DNA of 64,000 nucleotides from Persicobacter psychrovividus (GCF_036492425.1 NZ_AP025292.1:2108001-2172000), one strand, 5' to 3'. Positions 1 through 9,321 are shown, counted from the stretch's first letter. The notes: generated by a model from the sequence alone, not told the origin. Numbers and translations: made by a program.

Positions 1-958
1 GATAAATAAGCTGATCGAGTTCCTGCTCCCGATTACTCAGGCGGTATTTCATTTCAGAAAGGGAATCTTTCAGTTCGTAGATTCGCTGTTTGGTGGTACT
101 CAACTGATGCTCCTGCTGATCGGCCAGTGCCTTTTTGCTGTGCTCCTCGTGAATATCCTTGAAATAACCAATCAAATAAGTTTCCTGCCCCACCTTCTCT
201 CTCTTCACTCCAAAAGCCACCCATCGGTAACCATACACCTTGTGGCGCAACTGTATTTCAAAATGATAAAACTTACCATGTTCAAGCGATAAAAACTTGG
301 TACTTAGCGTCTGCCGAAATCGCGGATGAAGATACTCCATGAAATTCTGTACTGTTGGCGCCACACTCCGATCGTCCAAACCGAGGATCGTATATACCGT
401 GGGCGAACACCAGCCTAATTCCTCCCCCACCTGCAACCAAAACCCGCCAACTTTGATTTCACTGCAAATCTCCAAAGACAATTTCTTATGAAGCAATAAA
501 GCACGCTCATCTTTTTGCTGATCTTTAAGTTGAAAAGGGTGCGCAGAGGTCATTTTAAACTCAAAGCCTAAAATTTCAATCTCAGGAAACCATTGAAGAA
601 AAATTCGGAAATAAACCTCTTCCTGCCCCTGACTAAGGCAACACATCATGTTGGTCGATCCCTGCTCATTATTATTATCCTGTAAAAACTGAGCGATCAT
701 CCATTGATCTTCATTTCGGAAAAGCGATAAAAAAATATTGGCATCACAGGGGCGCTCCACTTCTTTGGGTAAGGGAAAATATCTCGATAAACCATCGAGC
801 CCCAGCACCTCGCCCTTATTCATGTCCCATAACAGGCAGGTATTTTTCCGTTCCACAGCTTGCACGATAAAATTCGACAGCTCCAAAGAATGAGAAAAAT
901 CTTTCAGGTGGGTCAGGATATGTTGGAAATTTAAAGGCTGCTCAAAGGAATTGTTCAT
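1..958 (-). CDS. PAS-domain sensor protein, probable histidine kinase (3' part outside window)
   Basis: The frame is open from an ATG at 958 down to base 1, about 319 codons, with no stop, so the C-terminus lies outside the window. The N-terminal 150 residues are not recognised. Residues about 165-265 look like a PAS fold ending in a PAC-like strand (GYRWVAFGVKREK, then YLIGYFKDIHEEH). A charged coiled coil follows and ends in ELDQLIY. In Bacteroidota sensor kinases that motif sits just before the phospho-acceptor His helix (family knowledge), so a histidine kinase is inferred; the catalytic part is not visible. No transmembrane segment or signal peptide is seen, so it is probably cytoplasmic. 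It could instead be another PAS-coiled-coil signalling protein. Confidence 0.75.
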   Translation of the reverse strand, partial: MNNSFEQPLNFQHILTHLKDFSHSLELSNFIVQAVERKNTCLLWDMNKGEVLGLDGLSRYFPLPKEVERPCDANIFLSLFRNEDQWMIAQFLQDNNNEQGSTNMMCCLSQGQEEVYFRIFLQWFPEIEILGFEFKMTSAHPFQLKDQQKDERALLLHKKLSLEICSEIKVGGFWLQVGEELGWCSPTVYTILGLDDRSVAPTVQNFMEYLHPRFRQTLSTKFLSLEHGKFYHFEIQLRHKVYGYRWVAFGVKREKVGQETYLIGYFKDIHEEHSKKALADQQEHQLSTTKQRIYELKDSLSEMKYRLSNREQELDQLIY

Positions 959-1499
959 ACGATTAATCATCAATATTTTCTATCCATAAAGGTGTGGGTG
1001 GCAGTTACAAACCACAAAAAAACACCCTTAACGGTATTTGAAACAACGGTAATTATGATTATAGATGTCATAATTCCATGATTTTTTTAACCTCAAAGCC
1101 AAAGAAATTGATCGGGCGAATAATGGCGTTCATACCCACGCCCTGTTGATCTGGCAAGTTCAAAAATCCCCTTGTCAAATGACTGATTTATCTTACATCT
1201 GCAAAAATCATAACCTCCTCCAATTTCACCCCAACAGGCTTAAAAAAGCCGCTTTATGAAAAGTTCACAAAGCGGCTTTTTGCCATATATTACATCGGGG
1301 GGATTGACTGCTGTTACGACACCCAATGATTGCACCATTTATATTGTATTCAGATTACTCCGATACCCACAGATTTTTCTATTTCGTCCATCGGATATTG
1401 CCTATTGCAAATCCAAAATCAGTTTTTATTCTTTATTTCTGAAGAGGGGCTGCAAGAAAAGTGCACGTTATTTATGGGTGGCTCCCCTACCCCAACCGA
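959..1499. other. Intergenic region, 541 bp, no gene seen
   Basis: It separates two leftward genes. It holds the upstream region of the PAS sensor and a strong hairpin at 1243-1281. The short rightward ORFs starting at 1256 and 1461 run through the hairpin or antisense into the porin and have no recognisable protein features, so they are not called. Nothing else was recognised. Confidence 0.6.
1243..1281 (-). terminator. Intrinsic terminator, probably of the lpxK-porin unit
   Basis: A 13-bp A/T-flanked stem (AAAAAGCCGCTTT paired with AAAGCGGCTTTTT) with a 13-nt loop. T-runs on either strand allow bidirectional use. The gene ending into it is the porin, whose stop is about 220 bp upstream on the minus strand. 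Confidence 0.7.
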
Positions 1500-3386
1500 T
1501 TATTTATTGTCGAAGAATTGCCATACAATTCCCAAATCGAAAGTATTTTTATAGCCCGGGTAAAATGGCGTCATAAAATAACCATCACCATCCTGGGCGG
1601 CAATATTTCTCAGCTTAACGAAAAGGCGGAAACGGGTAATTTTCATCTCAACATTGAGGTCAACAATTGGCTGACCGAAGGTTTCGTAACCGTCTTGCAA
1701 ATAAAACTGCTGAATTGTCGGGTCATACATCATGCCTTTATAAGCAGTGGTGTAGTTCAAATCTACCCCCAACAACACTTCGAGGCGGTTCGGAAAAACC
1801 TTATTAAAGTACAACGATGAGTTCGTCCACAGGGCAGGAATACGGATTATATCCTCGCCTCCACCGTTTACCGCTGAAGCCAATACGCTGTTTTCAAAAT
1901 AAAAATTTTTCCAGAAATTGATTTTCATGTCCCAACCTGCTGAAGCCACCTGAACGGCATCACCGCTTTGCTTCGGCGAAGCCACCCCCACCCAGGGGTT
2001 GGTTTCATTGATCGGCAACTCATTGCCTCGGTCGGCATAATCATAATAAATCTTATTCACATAATTGGTCACATTGACTTTAGGCGCCAGATACAACCTG
2101 TTCCTGAATAAATTAAGGGTGATTTTCGCTTCTATCTGATCGACCTGAGTAGATTTAAAATCGTTGGTCCAGTCTGCATGATTGGAGAGATAACGCTGCT
2201 CTGTATAACCTGGTGCAAATTGCATACGGGTATACTTTACATTAAAATACTTATTGGTATAATCGCCGACCAACTTATGGTTAAACTCCTCATTAACTTC
2301 CCCAGCGATATTAATATAATGAAGAGAATCGAACTTCATCTTGATGGTTCCACCAACAAAATTTTCGAAATTCGAGGCCACAGGACCTAAGTACCTGCTA
2401 CTGTAATTGCTGTATCGGTTTTTCAGGTAGGCAGAATAAAAGAATCCACGGTAAGTTCCTTTAATCCCCAAGGTGTTCGTAACAAAATTGAATTTAGAGT
2501 GGTCTGCCGTAGCATCAGGATCAATCAAAATGCTTTCGGCATAAGCAGGCTCCTGACCTGCCTCTGCATGTTCAAAGCGATTATTCTGCGCAAGGATGTC
2601 CAACTCCTGAAACAGCTGAAATTTTTCATCGAGCTGATAATTATTGAAAGTGTGAAAATTCATACGGCCATCTTTAGAAACCGCTTTTTTACTCAGCACA
2701 CTCGATAACTCATATTCAAAATAGTTCGGGTTGTTCAAATCAACCACCACCCCGCCAGATTCCGCTCCTTTGGCATTAAAAAACACAAACTGTGTCGCGT
2801 TTTTAAACTTTCCATTATCCGAAATATAGTTCGTCCACAGGCGCACATCATTAATATCCTGCCCATTATCTCCACGACCAACACGGTTAAACGCACGCTC
2901 AACCACTAAACGGTTATATTCAAAGCCGATATTCCAGTTCGGCTTGATATTTCGTGTAAAAGTGAAATCCACAACCCCGCGGCCTCCACCGCCAAAAATT
3001 GCGGTAATGCTCGAGTACGGAGAAAGCGTCTGAAACAATGGGGTCTCCTTGGGCCGCTTATAATAGTAATCATAGGCACCCATTCCTGTACGTACACCAG
3101 AAGTTTCAGGTAATTTGGGGAAAATACTGAACATCGCCGAACCAGGATTTCCCAAATCCTGATACTGATACCCTTCCCTTTCTACTGGGTAAAACTTTGT
3201 TAAGCCCACCAGAACAGAGTCAATTTTATGATACTCGGTATTGCCTTCCTTAAATTGATCCAAAGTTTGGTATCGGATAGAATTGGTACCATACAAAACC
3301 TTGGTTGAGTCATTTAGGATTTGCGCATCAGAAATGCTTATTAACCCCATTACAAAAAGGGCAGTCAAAAGAAATTTAACCTTCAC
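1500..3386 (-). CDS. Putative outer-membrane porin (Bacteroidota beta-barrel)
   Basis: A 628-residue protein with a cleavable signal peptide (KVKFLLTALFVMGLISISDAQ). The body is rich in alternating aromatic/polar strands and ends in a C-terminal aromatic residue region (VWQFFDNK), all typical of a beta-barrel in the outer membrane. Overall it resembles the putative-porin family often found beside lpxK in Bacteroidota; the transported substrate cannot be read. I chose the GTG at 3386, one base after the lpxK stop, because it puts the signal peptide at the N-terminus. A TTG at 3410 would add eight polar residues and overlap lpxK by 23 bp. It is probably co-transcribed with lpxK. Function beyond a porin-like barrel is inference. 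Confidence 0.75.
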   Translation of the reverse strand: MKVKFLLTALFVMGLISISDAQILNDSTKVLYGTNSIRYQTLDQFKEGNTEYHKIDSVLVGLTKFYPVEREGYQYQDLGNPGSAMFSIFPKLPETSGVRTGMGAYDYYYKRPKETPLFQTLSPYSSITAIFGGGGRGVVDFTFTRNIKPNWNIGFEYNRLVVERAFNRVGRGDNGQDINDVRLWTNYISDNGKFKNATQFVFFNAKGAESGGVVVDLNNPNYFEYELSSVLSKKAVSKDGRMNFHTFNNYQLDEKFQLFQELDILAQNNRFEHAEAGQEPAYAESILIDPDATADHSKFNFVTNTLGIKGTYRGFFYSAYLKNRYSNYSSRYLGPVASNFENFVGGTIKMKFDSLHYINIAGEVNEEFNHKLVGDYTNKYFNVKYTRMQFAPGYTEQRYLSNHADWTNDFKSTQVDQIEAKITLNLFRNRLYLAPKVNVTNYVNKIYYDYADRGNELPINETNPWVGVASPKQSGDAVQVASAGWDMKINFWKNFYFENSVLASAVNGGGEDIIRIPALWTNSSLYFNKVFPNRLEVLLGVDLNYTTAYKGMMYDPTIQQFYLQDGYETFGQPIVDLNVEMKITRFRLFVKLRNIAAQDGDGYFMTPFYPGYKNTFDLGIVWQFFDNK

Positions 3387-3387
3387 G

Positions 3388-4422
3388 CTATTTGATCTTC
3401 TTATTTTCAATCGCTTTTTTAACTATTTCATCAAAGGTCTGCCGATCCTTTAAAAATTCCACCGTAATCGGAATATAAAACAAAGGTAACGCATTCCGCC
3501 ATGAATCAAATTCAGATCCACGTAATTTCACCGCATCCTTTTCCGTGGTGATTAAAACCTCGGCACCACTTTTTTCAAAATCAGCCTTGAGGGTGTTCAA
3601 ATCCTGTTCATGATAATGATGATGATCCCGAAAAGACTGATGCCCCAGCAATCCAAAAGCCTGATCAACATATGCCTTGAAGGGCGCCGCCTTCGCGATG
3701 GCAGAGAAAGCATAAGCCTTCCCCTTTGCCTCATTGGCCGACCCCATTGGCAGGGGAGCGCCGTAACCTATTTTGGTAAAAAAAACGGGAACATCAGGAG
3801 CGTATTCGGCAATGTTATCACGGTACACCTGTTCGCTGATCTGCTCAGGGCATTTGGTTACAATAATAATATCTGCACGCTCAGCCCCCTTTCTACTTTC
3901 CCGCAATCGGCCAGCGGGCAGTATAAAATCGTCGAAAAAAGGCGCATCATAAGGCGTGAGCATAATATTGAGGTCAGGCCGAACATAGCGGTGCTGGAAG
4001 GCATCATCCAAAAGCACGGCACTGATATCCTCACGGCGCTGAATAATCTCAGGAATGGCCAGGGCACGCTCTTCGCCAACATTCACCATCACCTCCTTAC
4101 CGTATTTTAACTGAAACTGAAAGGGTTCATCCCCGAGGGTTGTCGCATCATCCTCCGCCGCCGCACAGCGGTAGCCACGGGTTTTCCGGCCATAACCACG
4201 GCTTAGCGTAGCCACTTTTTCCTGATCTTTCAATAATCGGATCAGGTATTCAATCATCGGGCTTTTCCCTGTACCACCCACCGACAAATTCCCCACATTG
4301 ATGGTCATGACATCAAAGTTGAAAGATTTTGTGTAATTGATATCGAAAAGGTGATTACGCAAACGAGTAACGCTTCCGTACAAGCCCGCAAAGGGCATTA
4401 GTATAATTTGAGATAAACGCAT
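3388..4422 (-). CDS. lpxK: Tetraacyldisaccharide 4'-kinase (lipid A pathway)
   Basis: A 344-residue protein. LpxK phosphorylates the 4' position of the tetraacyl-disaccharide lipid A precursor at the inner membrane, using ATP. It carries the family P-loop VGNLSVGGTGKSP at about residues 42-54, the DDAFQHR block near residue 140, the PAGRLRE motif near 165 and a late TTEKDAVKL motif near 290. The N-terminal hydrophobic stretch agrees with membrane association, and the length matches the family. It lies directly upstream of the porin, which suggests an envelope operon. No unusual substitutions were noticed. Confidence 0.95.
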   Translation of the reverse strand: MRLSQIILMPFAGLYGSVTRLRNHLFDINYTKSFNFDVMTINVGNLSVGGTGKSPMIEYLIRLLKDQEKVATLSRGYGRKTRGYRCAAAEDDATTLGDEPFQFQLKYGKEVMVNVGEERALAIPEIIQRREDISAVLLDDAFQHRYVRPDLNIMLTPYDAPFFDDFILPAGRLRESRKGAERADIIIVTKCPEQISEQVYRDNIAEYAPDVPVFFTKIGYGAPLPMGSANEAKGKAYAFSAIAKAAPFKAYVDQAFGLLGHQSFRDHHHYHEQDLNTLKADFEKSGAEVLITTEKDAVKLRGSEFDSWRNALPLFYIPITVEFLKDRQTFDEIVKKAIENKKIK

Positions 4423-4763
4423 TTTCCAGTCAACAAAATTCGTTCAAAAATAATGATTTTATAGGCTCGAACGCTGTTTTTGAAGAATTAAATTTAAAGC
4501 TCAAAAATAAGCCCTGAACAACATAAAAAATTCTGTATCCTTGAGCGCATCTGTGGACAATCTAAAATCATGCAATAATTAAAGGACACACCAATCATAT
4601 TTCCAACCCATTTCCCAACAAAAAAATCCAAAAATCACCATCCATTCGATAAAAACAACTATTTTTGGGTCAAATAATCATTTTTTAAGAATACATAAAG
4701 GAGAGACGAGGGGCAGACATTCTTAATAATTTTAACCTATTGATTAATATACTAACCGCCACT
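4423..4763. other. Intergenic region between divergent lpxK and the LRR-like lipoprotein gene
   Basis: 341 bp, AT-rich. It should hold promoters for both flanking genes. A TATTTTTG at 4660-4667 fits the Bacteroidota minus-7 consensus TAnnTTTG for the rightward gene, but no good minus-33 TTTG lies about 20 bp upstream, so this is weak. No ORF, RNA gene or repeat was recognised. Confidence 0.4.
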
Positions 4764-6146
4764 ATGCGCTCAACATCTACCTATTTCACCAAAGCAACCT
4801 TGCTTGTTGCTGTCCTTATGATGCTCCTTTCTTCCTGTAAAAAAGGCGATGAAATCTCCCCAGCCCAACAGCAGTTCAATACCGAAATGGAAACCCTGCA
4901 GGCTATTTTCAAAAGTTATGGTGTTTCGGCAGAGAAGGTAGATGCCCGCATGACCACCAAAGAAACCAATATCCAGTCCGTGGATTTCTCGGCTTTGGAT
5001 TTGACGTCCATGGATGAGCGCCTATATACCATCCGTATCCAAAAAACCATTGATCTGCGAGATAACCAACTCGACATGGAGGTGATCAATACCGTGAAGA
5101 CCAAATTCCCAAAGGTAGAGGTGTTGGTTTCAGGGAACCCACCTTACGAGCAAGACATTGAATTGGAGACCTTGGAGAAATTAGGGGTAAGTGCAGATTC
5201 GGAAAGAGTAGTGAAAAATGCTGAGGGTTTTGTGAGTGAACTTGATTTGTCGGGGATGGATAAGGTAGATTTGGATAGTGCGATTTTTGAGTTTCCTTAT
5301 TTAACCAAGCTGAATTTAGCCAATAATGACCTTCAGTTTCATCATTTCCAAACACTAAAAGGCAGCATAGACGGTATCGAATTGAATTTTGAAGGTAACC
5401 CTATTTATGAAATCTCCCTGACTGAAATCAGCCGTTTTCAAGAGTATTTGGATTTCAATGAGGTAAACGCCAACGCCGAAGAGGTATTGACTTTTTATAC
5501 CAATGATAATGCGGTGAGTAATGAGGCATTACCTGAAGGAAGCTCTTTAGGATATATCGCTACGATTGACCTTTCTGCGCAGAACATTGCTGATTTGGCG
5601 TTACCTACTGATGAATTTGTGGTCTTGAAAACTGATGCTTTGGAGATTAACTTGAGTAATTCTTCTTTTGGCTTAGAGGCCATGATGGATGAAAAAAGGG
5701 TTGGGGCGATTTATCCAACAAATGTTGAGGGGAATGATAAGTTAATGCTTGAAGTTAATCAGTATCTGGAAGTTCAAAACCCATTAAATGAAGTTTATTT
5801 GGAGTTAAGAGCGAAACGTGCTTGGGTTTCCGAAACAAAAAGAGGATTGCCAAAGCCTTTTAATTATGAAGATGAATATATACTTACATATGTCCACTTT
5901 CAATCATTTCTCAATGGTGTCCATAGCGTAAAATCTCAAATAAATCTAATTCAACAAGCATTGGAATTAAGTTTAGCATGCAAGTATTATAATTTCCCCC
6001 AATCTTCAGACAGCAATCTCTGCTATTTAAATTATTTTCCCTTGAACTCAAAACATCTGAGCGAGTTATCAAGTGCTTCAGTGAATCTTGTCAAGGGTGC
6101 TCCTGTGTTGCGCCTGCGGCAGGAGCATTTACCCGCCCTTGACTGA
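4764..6146 (+). pseudogene. LRR-like lipoprotein, 5' part, interrupted by an IS3-family element
   Basis: The ATG at 4764 gives a lipoprotein signal peptide ending in the lipobox LLSSC; the frame also has a TTG at 4740. Residues 90-230 contain leucine-rich-repeat-like blocks (IDLRDNQLD, ELDLSGMDKV, KLNLANNDLQFH), suggesting a surface or periplasmic binding protein with an unknown ligand. The reading frame runs into the insertion sequence near 6080-6090, and the last roughly 20 residues are element-derived. The same-frame remainder continues at 7353-7997, also ending in LRR-like text. From about 5690 onward the gene becomes clearly more AT-rich than its first half. A truncated product could still be made and exported, but the intact protein of about 640 residues is broken. 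Confidence 0.75.
6090..6143. repeat. Interrupted palindrome at the 3' end of the IS transposase
   Basis: GTCAAGGG (6090-6097) pairs with CCCTTGAC (6136-6143). Inside it TGCTCCTG (6098-6105) pairs with CAGGAGCA around a GC-rich loop. It spans the last codons of orfB and the left end of the element. It may be a terminator shielding the element or part of its terminal structure. Confidence 0.6.
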
Positions 6147-7004
6147 TTCTAAGGAAGCGCTTACTTTTGCTTCTGATGTTGTTGAGTGCGGCTTGGATTG
6201 GTAAAGATCGCAGGGCCTTTTCTCATCGATTGAGCTATGCCTTCTTTCGTTATTGTAAAAGTTCATATATTCGATAAGTCCTATCTGCAGCTTTAATCCA
6301 TCGCGATACTCATTCAAATAAATATCTTCATATTTGACCGTTCGCCAAAATCGTTCAATGTAAATATTGTCGGTTGCTCGACCTTTTCCATCCATGCTAA
6401 TAGTTACTCCTTGGCCTAAGAGATAGCCCGTAAAGAGATCACTCGTAAATTGACTCCCTTGGTCTGTATTGACAATTTCAGGAGCGCCATGGTTGTTAAT
6501 ACATTCTTGAATTGTATTGCGGCACCACTCTGCTGACATGGTGTTTGAGAGTGACCAGCCTACAATATATCGAGAGTGGACATCAATCACAGCCATCAGA
6601 TACATGAACCCTTTTGCAATAGGAACATAGCTGATATCCGTCTCCCAAACTTGATTTGAATGGGTTATTTCAAGGTTTCTAAGTAAATAGGGGTATATTT
6701 TATTTTCAGGTGAAGGTTTTGAAGTGTGCGGACCAGGAAGAAGAGAACGAAGCCCCATGACTTTGTACAGACGTTCAATTCGCTTCTTATTGATCGGATA
6801 ACCGCAATCATTAATCAAAAACGAAGTCATAGAAGGTACCCCTCGAAAAGGATGCTCAAGGTATTCTTTGTCAATTACACGCATCAATTCAAGATTCAAT
6901 TCACTTTCCCCTTTTGGCTTGTAATACCAGCCCGAACGAGAAATTTGGAGAAGCTCACATTGACGTCTAATGCTTAAATCAGCATGTTCCTCATCGACCA
7001 TCAC
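6129..7004 (-). CDS. IS3-family transposase OrfB (DDE integrase domain)
   Basis: A 291-residue reading frame carrying the rve-type integrase core. The DDE triad is visible as WETDISYVP (first Asp), NTDQGSQFTS (second Asp) and the C-terminal RFWRTVKYEDIYL region, where a Glu lies in the expected part of YIERFWRTVKYE. An HTH_21-type start (RRQCELLQISRSGWYY) precedes it. The apparent GTG start at 7004 is probably not used alone. The frame is open upstream to the A-run at 7040-7046, so the active product is expected to be an OrfAB fusion made by minus-1 frameshifting. No internal stop is seen, so the copy may be active or recent. Confidence 0.93.
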   Translation of the reverse strand: MMVDEEHADLSIRRQCELLQISRSGWYYKPKGESELNLELMRVIDKEYLEHPFRGVPSMTSFLINDCGYPINKKRIERLYKVMGLRSLLPGPHTSKPSPENKIYPYLLRNLEITHSNQVWETDISYVPIAKGFMYLMAVIDVHSRYIVGWSLSNTMSAEWCRNTIQECINNHGAPEIVNTDQGSQFTSDLFTGYLLGQGVTISMDGKGRATDNIYIERFWRTVKYEDIYLNEYRDGLKLQIGLIEYMNFYNNERRHSSIDEKRPCDLYQSKPHSTTSEAKVSASLESVKGG

Positions 7005-7024
7005 CTGTCTTTCGGTAACGCTCT

Positions 7025-7312
7025 TTACTTCGATGAGGCCTTTTTTAAAAAATCATTCTCAACTTGAAGTTGTCCTATTTTAGAGTATAATTTATTTAAC
7101 GCTCCTTCATGATCAGATTCCTGCTTGATAGCCTTACTCCCTTTTTCAAAAACACTCGATGCATTCTCCAAAAAAAGTTGTTTCCATTGGCCAATCTGTG
7201 CAGGACTGATTTCATATTTCTGACAAAGTTCCGCTGTGCTTTGTTGTTCTTTGATCGCTTCAAGTGCTACCTTGGCTTTAAACTTGGGGCTAAATTTTCT
7301 TCTGCTTTTCAT
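7025..7312 (-). CDS. IS3-family transposase OrfA (helix-turn-helix)
   Basis: A 95-residue protein with an N-terminal HTH (KFKAKVALEAIKEQQSTAELCQKYEISPAQ, residues 9-38, read in two blocks) and a leucine-zipper-like C-terminal helix (LNKLYSKIGQLQVENDFLKK), as in OrfA of IS3-family elements. It binds element ends and, as OrfAB, drives transposition. Near its end an A_AAA_AAG heptamer (plus-strand complement 7040-7046) is placed so that a minus-1 slip enters the orfB frame. That gives KKGLIEVKSVTERQVMVDEE across the junction. Confidence 0.93.
   Translation of the reverse strand: MKSRRKFSPKFKAKVALEAIKEQQSTAELCQKYEISPAQIGQWKQLFLENASSVFEKGSKAIKQESDHEGALNKLYSKIGQLQVENDFLKKASSK
7040..7046 (-). promoter_or_regulatory. 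Probable programmed minus-1 frameshift site
   Basis: On the minus strand orfA reads TTA AAA AAG GCC. The A6G run is the standard slippery heptamer of IS3-family elements. After a minus-1 slip the frame is open into orfB with no stop. Confidence 0.75.
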
Positions 7313-7352
7313 TGATTTACAAGTTAGTATATTATTTTAACTTGCTGTCTGA

Positions 7353-7997
7353 ATTGTTGGGGTAATTATATATATCACTCAAAGTATATTTGGAAGAGAG
7401 AAAGGAAAAAATGTTGATTATGAAATTCATCGGTCAAATTTAGGTGATTTAGTACCTATGTTTAATTCACACTCTGATTCTTTGGTGTTAGGGATTGGCT
7501 GCTATTCATATCTTGAGTTAGGAGATGAATTTAGTAAATTGAACTCTAAGATTTCTTTTGGTCATGGTTCGTTGAATTATAGAAGAGAGGGATGTTGGGT
7601 GGATTCTATTCAAATATCAAAAAATGCACTTAATGGTATTTCAACACGAGGCATGACACTTAGCCCTCAAACTTTAATTTTACCAGAAAACGAATTGAAT
7701 ATAGCCTTTTATGGCGAAACATTTAGGATACTAACTGATAACGTTTATTTGGAGCAAAGTGCCAATCAAGCAATATTCAATCTGAACGATGGAAATGGTC
7801 AATATGGGGATCATCAAAAAGTTAAGGAGCTGAATTTAAAAATACCCCCATCAAATGTTATAATTAATATTGATCTTAGCCAATTCCCTGCTTTAAAACG
7901 ATTATATATTGAAACAGAGGGAACTGTAAACTTAGATGAAGAATTATTGAATGGTATTGAAAAAGTGGAAATCAAATCGGATAATTTAAACAAATAG
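7353..7997 (+). pseudogene. LRR-like lipoprotein, 3' part downstream of the IS
   Basis: The frame is open from 7353, just after a TGA at 7350-7352, and an internal ATG at 7458 gives a 179-residue product. Its frame is the same modulo three as the 5' fragment (4764-6146), which supports one ancestral gene. The C-terminal text (ELNLKIPPSN, then IDLSQFPALKRLYIETEG) is LRR-like and matches the style of the upstream half. The segment is AT-rich. Without a signal peptide it would stay in the cytoplasm if translated, so it is most likely non-functional. No domain was recognised in its first 110 residues. Confidence 0.7.
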
Positions 7998-8048
7998 CGA
8001 TACGCATTACTTTATGGTAATCTTCAAATGCACTTGAATTTATTTATG

Positions 8049-8089
8049 AAAACTGGTCTTAGAAAAAACCCTAAGACCAGTTTTTTTTT
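8049..8089 (+). terminator. Intrinsic terminator after the split lipoprotein gene
   Basis: AAAACTGGTCTTAG and CTAAGACCAGTTTT form a 14-bp stem with an 8-nt loop followed by a T-run. Confidence 0.85.
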
Positions 8090-8215
8090 GGCTGCCCCCT
8101 ACCCTTTCAAAAAAAACCCACCAAACTTTATGTAATCTATCGTCAAGGTGATATCTTGCTTGGTAAATCGCCTTTGGGCGGTTTGGATTTACCATTTTGA
8201 ACCCGAGAATTGCAC

Positions 8216-9316
8216 ATGCCTAAAATATCGGAAATCATCCGCGCGATAGAGGAGTTTGCGCCTCTGCCTTTTCAGGAATCTTATGACAACGCTGGCCTGA
8301 TCGTCGGGGATGCCTCCTTGGAGGTTACGGGCGTTTTGGTTTGCTTGGACAGCACCGAGGCGGTCATCGACGAAGCCATTGCCAACAACTGTAATATGGT
8401 CATTGCCCACCACCCGATTGTTTTCGGGGGCTTGAAGCGCTTCACGGGCGCCAACTATATTCAGCGCACGGTCATCAAGGCGATTAAAAATGACATCGCC
8501 ATTTATGCTGCACACACCAATCTGGACAATGTAAAAGCGGGCGTCAACCGTATGTTTGCTGAAAAACTGGGCTTGGAGAACCTGAAAATCCTTGCGCCAA
8601 AATCGGGCAACCTGATCAAGCTGACCACCTTCATTCCCGAAGAGCAGGAAGAGGCGGTCATGGAAGCGATGCACAAGGCGGGCGCTGGACAGATCGGCGA
8701 ATACAAAAACTGCAGTTTCCGACAATTGGGCGACGGTTATTTTCAGCCTTCGGAAAATGCCAACCCGACCATCGGCAAAGCGGGTGGTGGTTTGGAGAAA
8801 GTCAAAGAAGTGCGGGTGGAAGTGATTTTTGATGCCCACCTTAAGGGTCGGGTATTGGGTGCTTTGCAACAGGCGCATCCTTATGAGGAGGTTGCCTATT
8901 ATTTACATGCGCTCGAAAACACCAACCACCACATCGGTTCAGGCATGGTTGGCACGCTTCCTGAACCTATTAATATGCGCGAATATCTGCTGAAGATTAA
9001 ACAGGATTTTGATTTGGGCGTGATCAAACACACCGCCCTTTTGGACCGTCCCGTAAAGAAGGTCGCCATCTGCGGAGGGTCGGGAAGCTTTCTGCTTCGC
9101 AATGCCATCGGCGCCAAAGCCGACCTGTTTATCACGGGCGATTTCAAGTATCATGAGTTTTTTGATGCGGAAAATCGAATTACCATTGCAGATATCGGAC
9201 ATTACGAGAGCGAGGTGCACACAAAAGCACTTTTTGTTGAGTTATTAAAGAAAAATTTTGTTAATATTGCAGTTCATGTATCTCAGGTAAATACAAATCC
9301 TGTAAGCTATATATAA
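8216..9316 (+). CDS. Nif3-like dinuclear metal centre protein (YbgI/YqfO type)
   Basis: A 366-residue protein of the NIF3/GTP cyclohydrolase I type 2 family, a hexameric metal-binding protein of uncertain reaction. Metal ligands are visible: NMVIAHHPIVFGG (residues about 62-74), YAAHTNLDN (about 102-110) and the late DIGHYESEVH block (about 325-334). The middle 110-residue insert (about 130-235, including AHPYEEVAYYL) is the extra domain of the longer YqfO-type members. I chose the ATG at 8216 because MPKISEII is the usual family start; a TTG lies two codons upstream. The zinc-ribbon gene starts 5 bp after its stop, so the two are very likely co-transcribed, an arrangement common in Bacteroidota. 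Confidence 0.9.
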   Translation: MPKISEIIRAIEEFAPLPFQESYDNAGLIVGDASLEVTGVLVCLDSTEAVIDEAIANNCNMVIAHHPIVFGGLKRFTGANYIQRTVIKAIKNDIAIYAAHTNLDNVKAGVNRMFAEKLGLENLKILAPKSGNLIKLTTFIPEEQEEAVMEAMHKAGAGQIGEYKNCSFRQLGDGYFQPSENANPTIGKAGGGLEKVKEVRVEVIFDAHLKGRVLGALQQAHPYEEVAYYLHALENTNHHIGSGMVGTLPEPINMREYLLKIKQDFDLGVIKHTALLDRPVKKVAICGGSGSFLLRNAIGAKADLFITGDFKYHEFFDAENRITIADIGHYESEVHTKALFVELLKKNFVNIAVHVSQVNTNPVSYI

Positions 9317-9321
9317 AATTC

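Larger units (their letters stand above)
6085..7365 (-). mobile_element. IS3-family insertion sequence (ends approximate)
   Basis: The two overlapping-frame ORFs of an IS3-family transposase (6129-7004 and 7025-7312) sit inside one lipoprotein frame. I could not fix the terminal inverted repeats or the target duplication by eye. The left end lies between about 6080 and 6129 and the right end between 7313 and about 7370. Both gene halves share the same reading frame, so the inserted length including target duplication should be a multiple of three. A large hairpin lies at the transposase end (6090-6143). Confidence 0.85.

Noticed and set aside
1256-1820. Rightward ORFs near the porin 3' end
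   Set aside because: They run through a terminator hairpin or antisense to the porin and lack protein-like features.
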